This document shows positions 63,914 to 64,000 of a stretch of 64,000 bases of DNA, in pieces. Location: positions 3,100,001-3,164,000 of the forward strand of contig NZ_CP011533.1 of NCBI RefSeq assembly GCF_001704275.1, in the 5' to 3' direction. A model generated the notes under the pieces. That model was given only the letters and a program-made list of their open reading frames with translations. It was not told where the DNA came from and did no database searches. The position numbers were made by a program, and so were the translations under genes. This DNA comes from Streptomyces noursei ATCC 11455 (lineage in GTDB: Bacteria > Actinomycetota > Actinomycetes > Streptomycetales > Streptomycetaceae). The stretch's first letter is position 1. The number at the start of each line of letters is the position of its first letter.

Positions 63914-64000
63914 TCACGGCTTCTTGCGGAGCCGTTCGGTCAGTGCCTCCAGGACGAACGGCGGGACCAGGTGGGAGACGTCGCCGCCCCAGGCCGCGAC
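63914..64000 (-). CDS. coaD: Phosphopantetheine adenylyltransferase, C-terminal end (partial)
   Basis: The last 28 codons of a minus-strand gene cut by the window edge: VAAWGGDVSHLVPPFVLEAL then TERLRKKP and a stop. The pattern VaayGGDvshLVPp is the C-terminal end of CoaD, the coenzyme A biosynthesis enzyme that converts phosphopantetheine to dephospho-CoA. The neighbours fit the Streptomyces order coaD, DivIVA-like, DUF177, rpmF, rnc. Confidence 0.85.
   Translation of the reverse strand, partial: VAAWGGDVSHLVPPFVLEALTERLRKKP

Overview
The window is a piece of a Streptomyces (or very close actinobacterial) chromosome. It has very high G+C, a third codon position that is almost always G or C, many GTG and some TTG starts, and the gene order of the conserved chromosome core: coaD, DivIVA-like, DUF177, rpmF, rnc, mutM, CAP protein, acylphosphatase, smc, glcP, ftsY, prim-pol, nsdA, amtB-glnK-glnD, ffh, rpsP-khpA-rimM-trmD-rplS, four signal peptidases, yraN-comM-dprA, whiG, M23 peptidase, rpsB-tsf, pyrH-frr-cdsA, rlmN. 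Most genes lie on the minus strand, so the window is read mostly from right to left.

Layout. 1-8.6 kb is the most accessory-like part: a RidA-type enzyme divergent from a MarR regulator that is coupled to a LOG-family protein, a DMT transporter, an internally deleted PimB-like glycosyltransferase coupled to a GT87-like membrane mannosyltransferase, and a NarL-type two-component pair. 8.6-12.7 kb is an ABC importer under a clear TPP riboswitch (thiamine or precursor uptake). 12.7-18.6 kb is the translation and lipid block (rlmN, cdsA, frr, pyrH, tsf, rpsB). 18.6-22.4 kb holds an M23-like envelope protein, a TetR regulator and the sporulation sigma factor WhiG. 22.7-26.7 kb is yraN-comM-dprA. 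26.8-31.4 kb is DUF2469, a NUDIX hydrolase and four tandem type I signal peptidases. 31.4-34.9 kb is rplS-trmD-rimM-khpA-rpsP and a SprT-like protein. 35.5-42.5 kb is a methyltransferase, ffh and the nitrogen cluster amtB-glnK-glnD behind a GlnR box. 42.5-47.1 kb has nsdA, a prim-pol protein, ftsY and a tiny zinc-finger protein. 47.5-53.6 kb has an NCS1 permease, a flavin monooxygenase, an ankyrin protein and the glucose permease GlcP. 53.7-64 kb has smc, a small coiled-coil protein, acylphosphatase, a CAP-domain secreted protein, mutM, rnc, rpmF, DUF177, a DivIVA-like protein and the end of coaD.

How the genes work together. Several co-directional sets overlap by 1-8 bases and are probably translationally coupled: cdsA with frr, yraN-comM-dprA, sipW-sipX-sipY, sipZ with the NUDIX gene, rimM-trmD, amtB-glnK. 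Convergent gene pairs are separated by strong, apparently bidirectional hairpin terminators.

I did not find a clear undescribed system: there is no phage, IS, CRISPR, biosynthetic or defence cluster, and no tRNA or rRNA gene that I can recognise. The points most worth following up are smaller: the 90-residue hole in the PimB-like enzyme, the lost canonical start codon of the DUF177 gene, a perfect 14-bp hairpin that buries the Shine-Dalgarno of the flavin monooxygenase, a probable SD-sequestering platform on the TPP riboswitch, a duplicated element with paired DnaA-box-like sites, low-complexity expansions in all three yraN-comM-dprA proteins, and an M23 protein that has lost its usual catalytic histidines.
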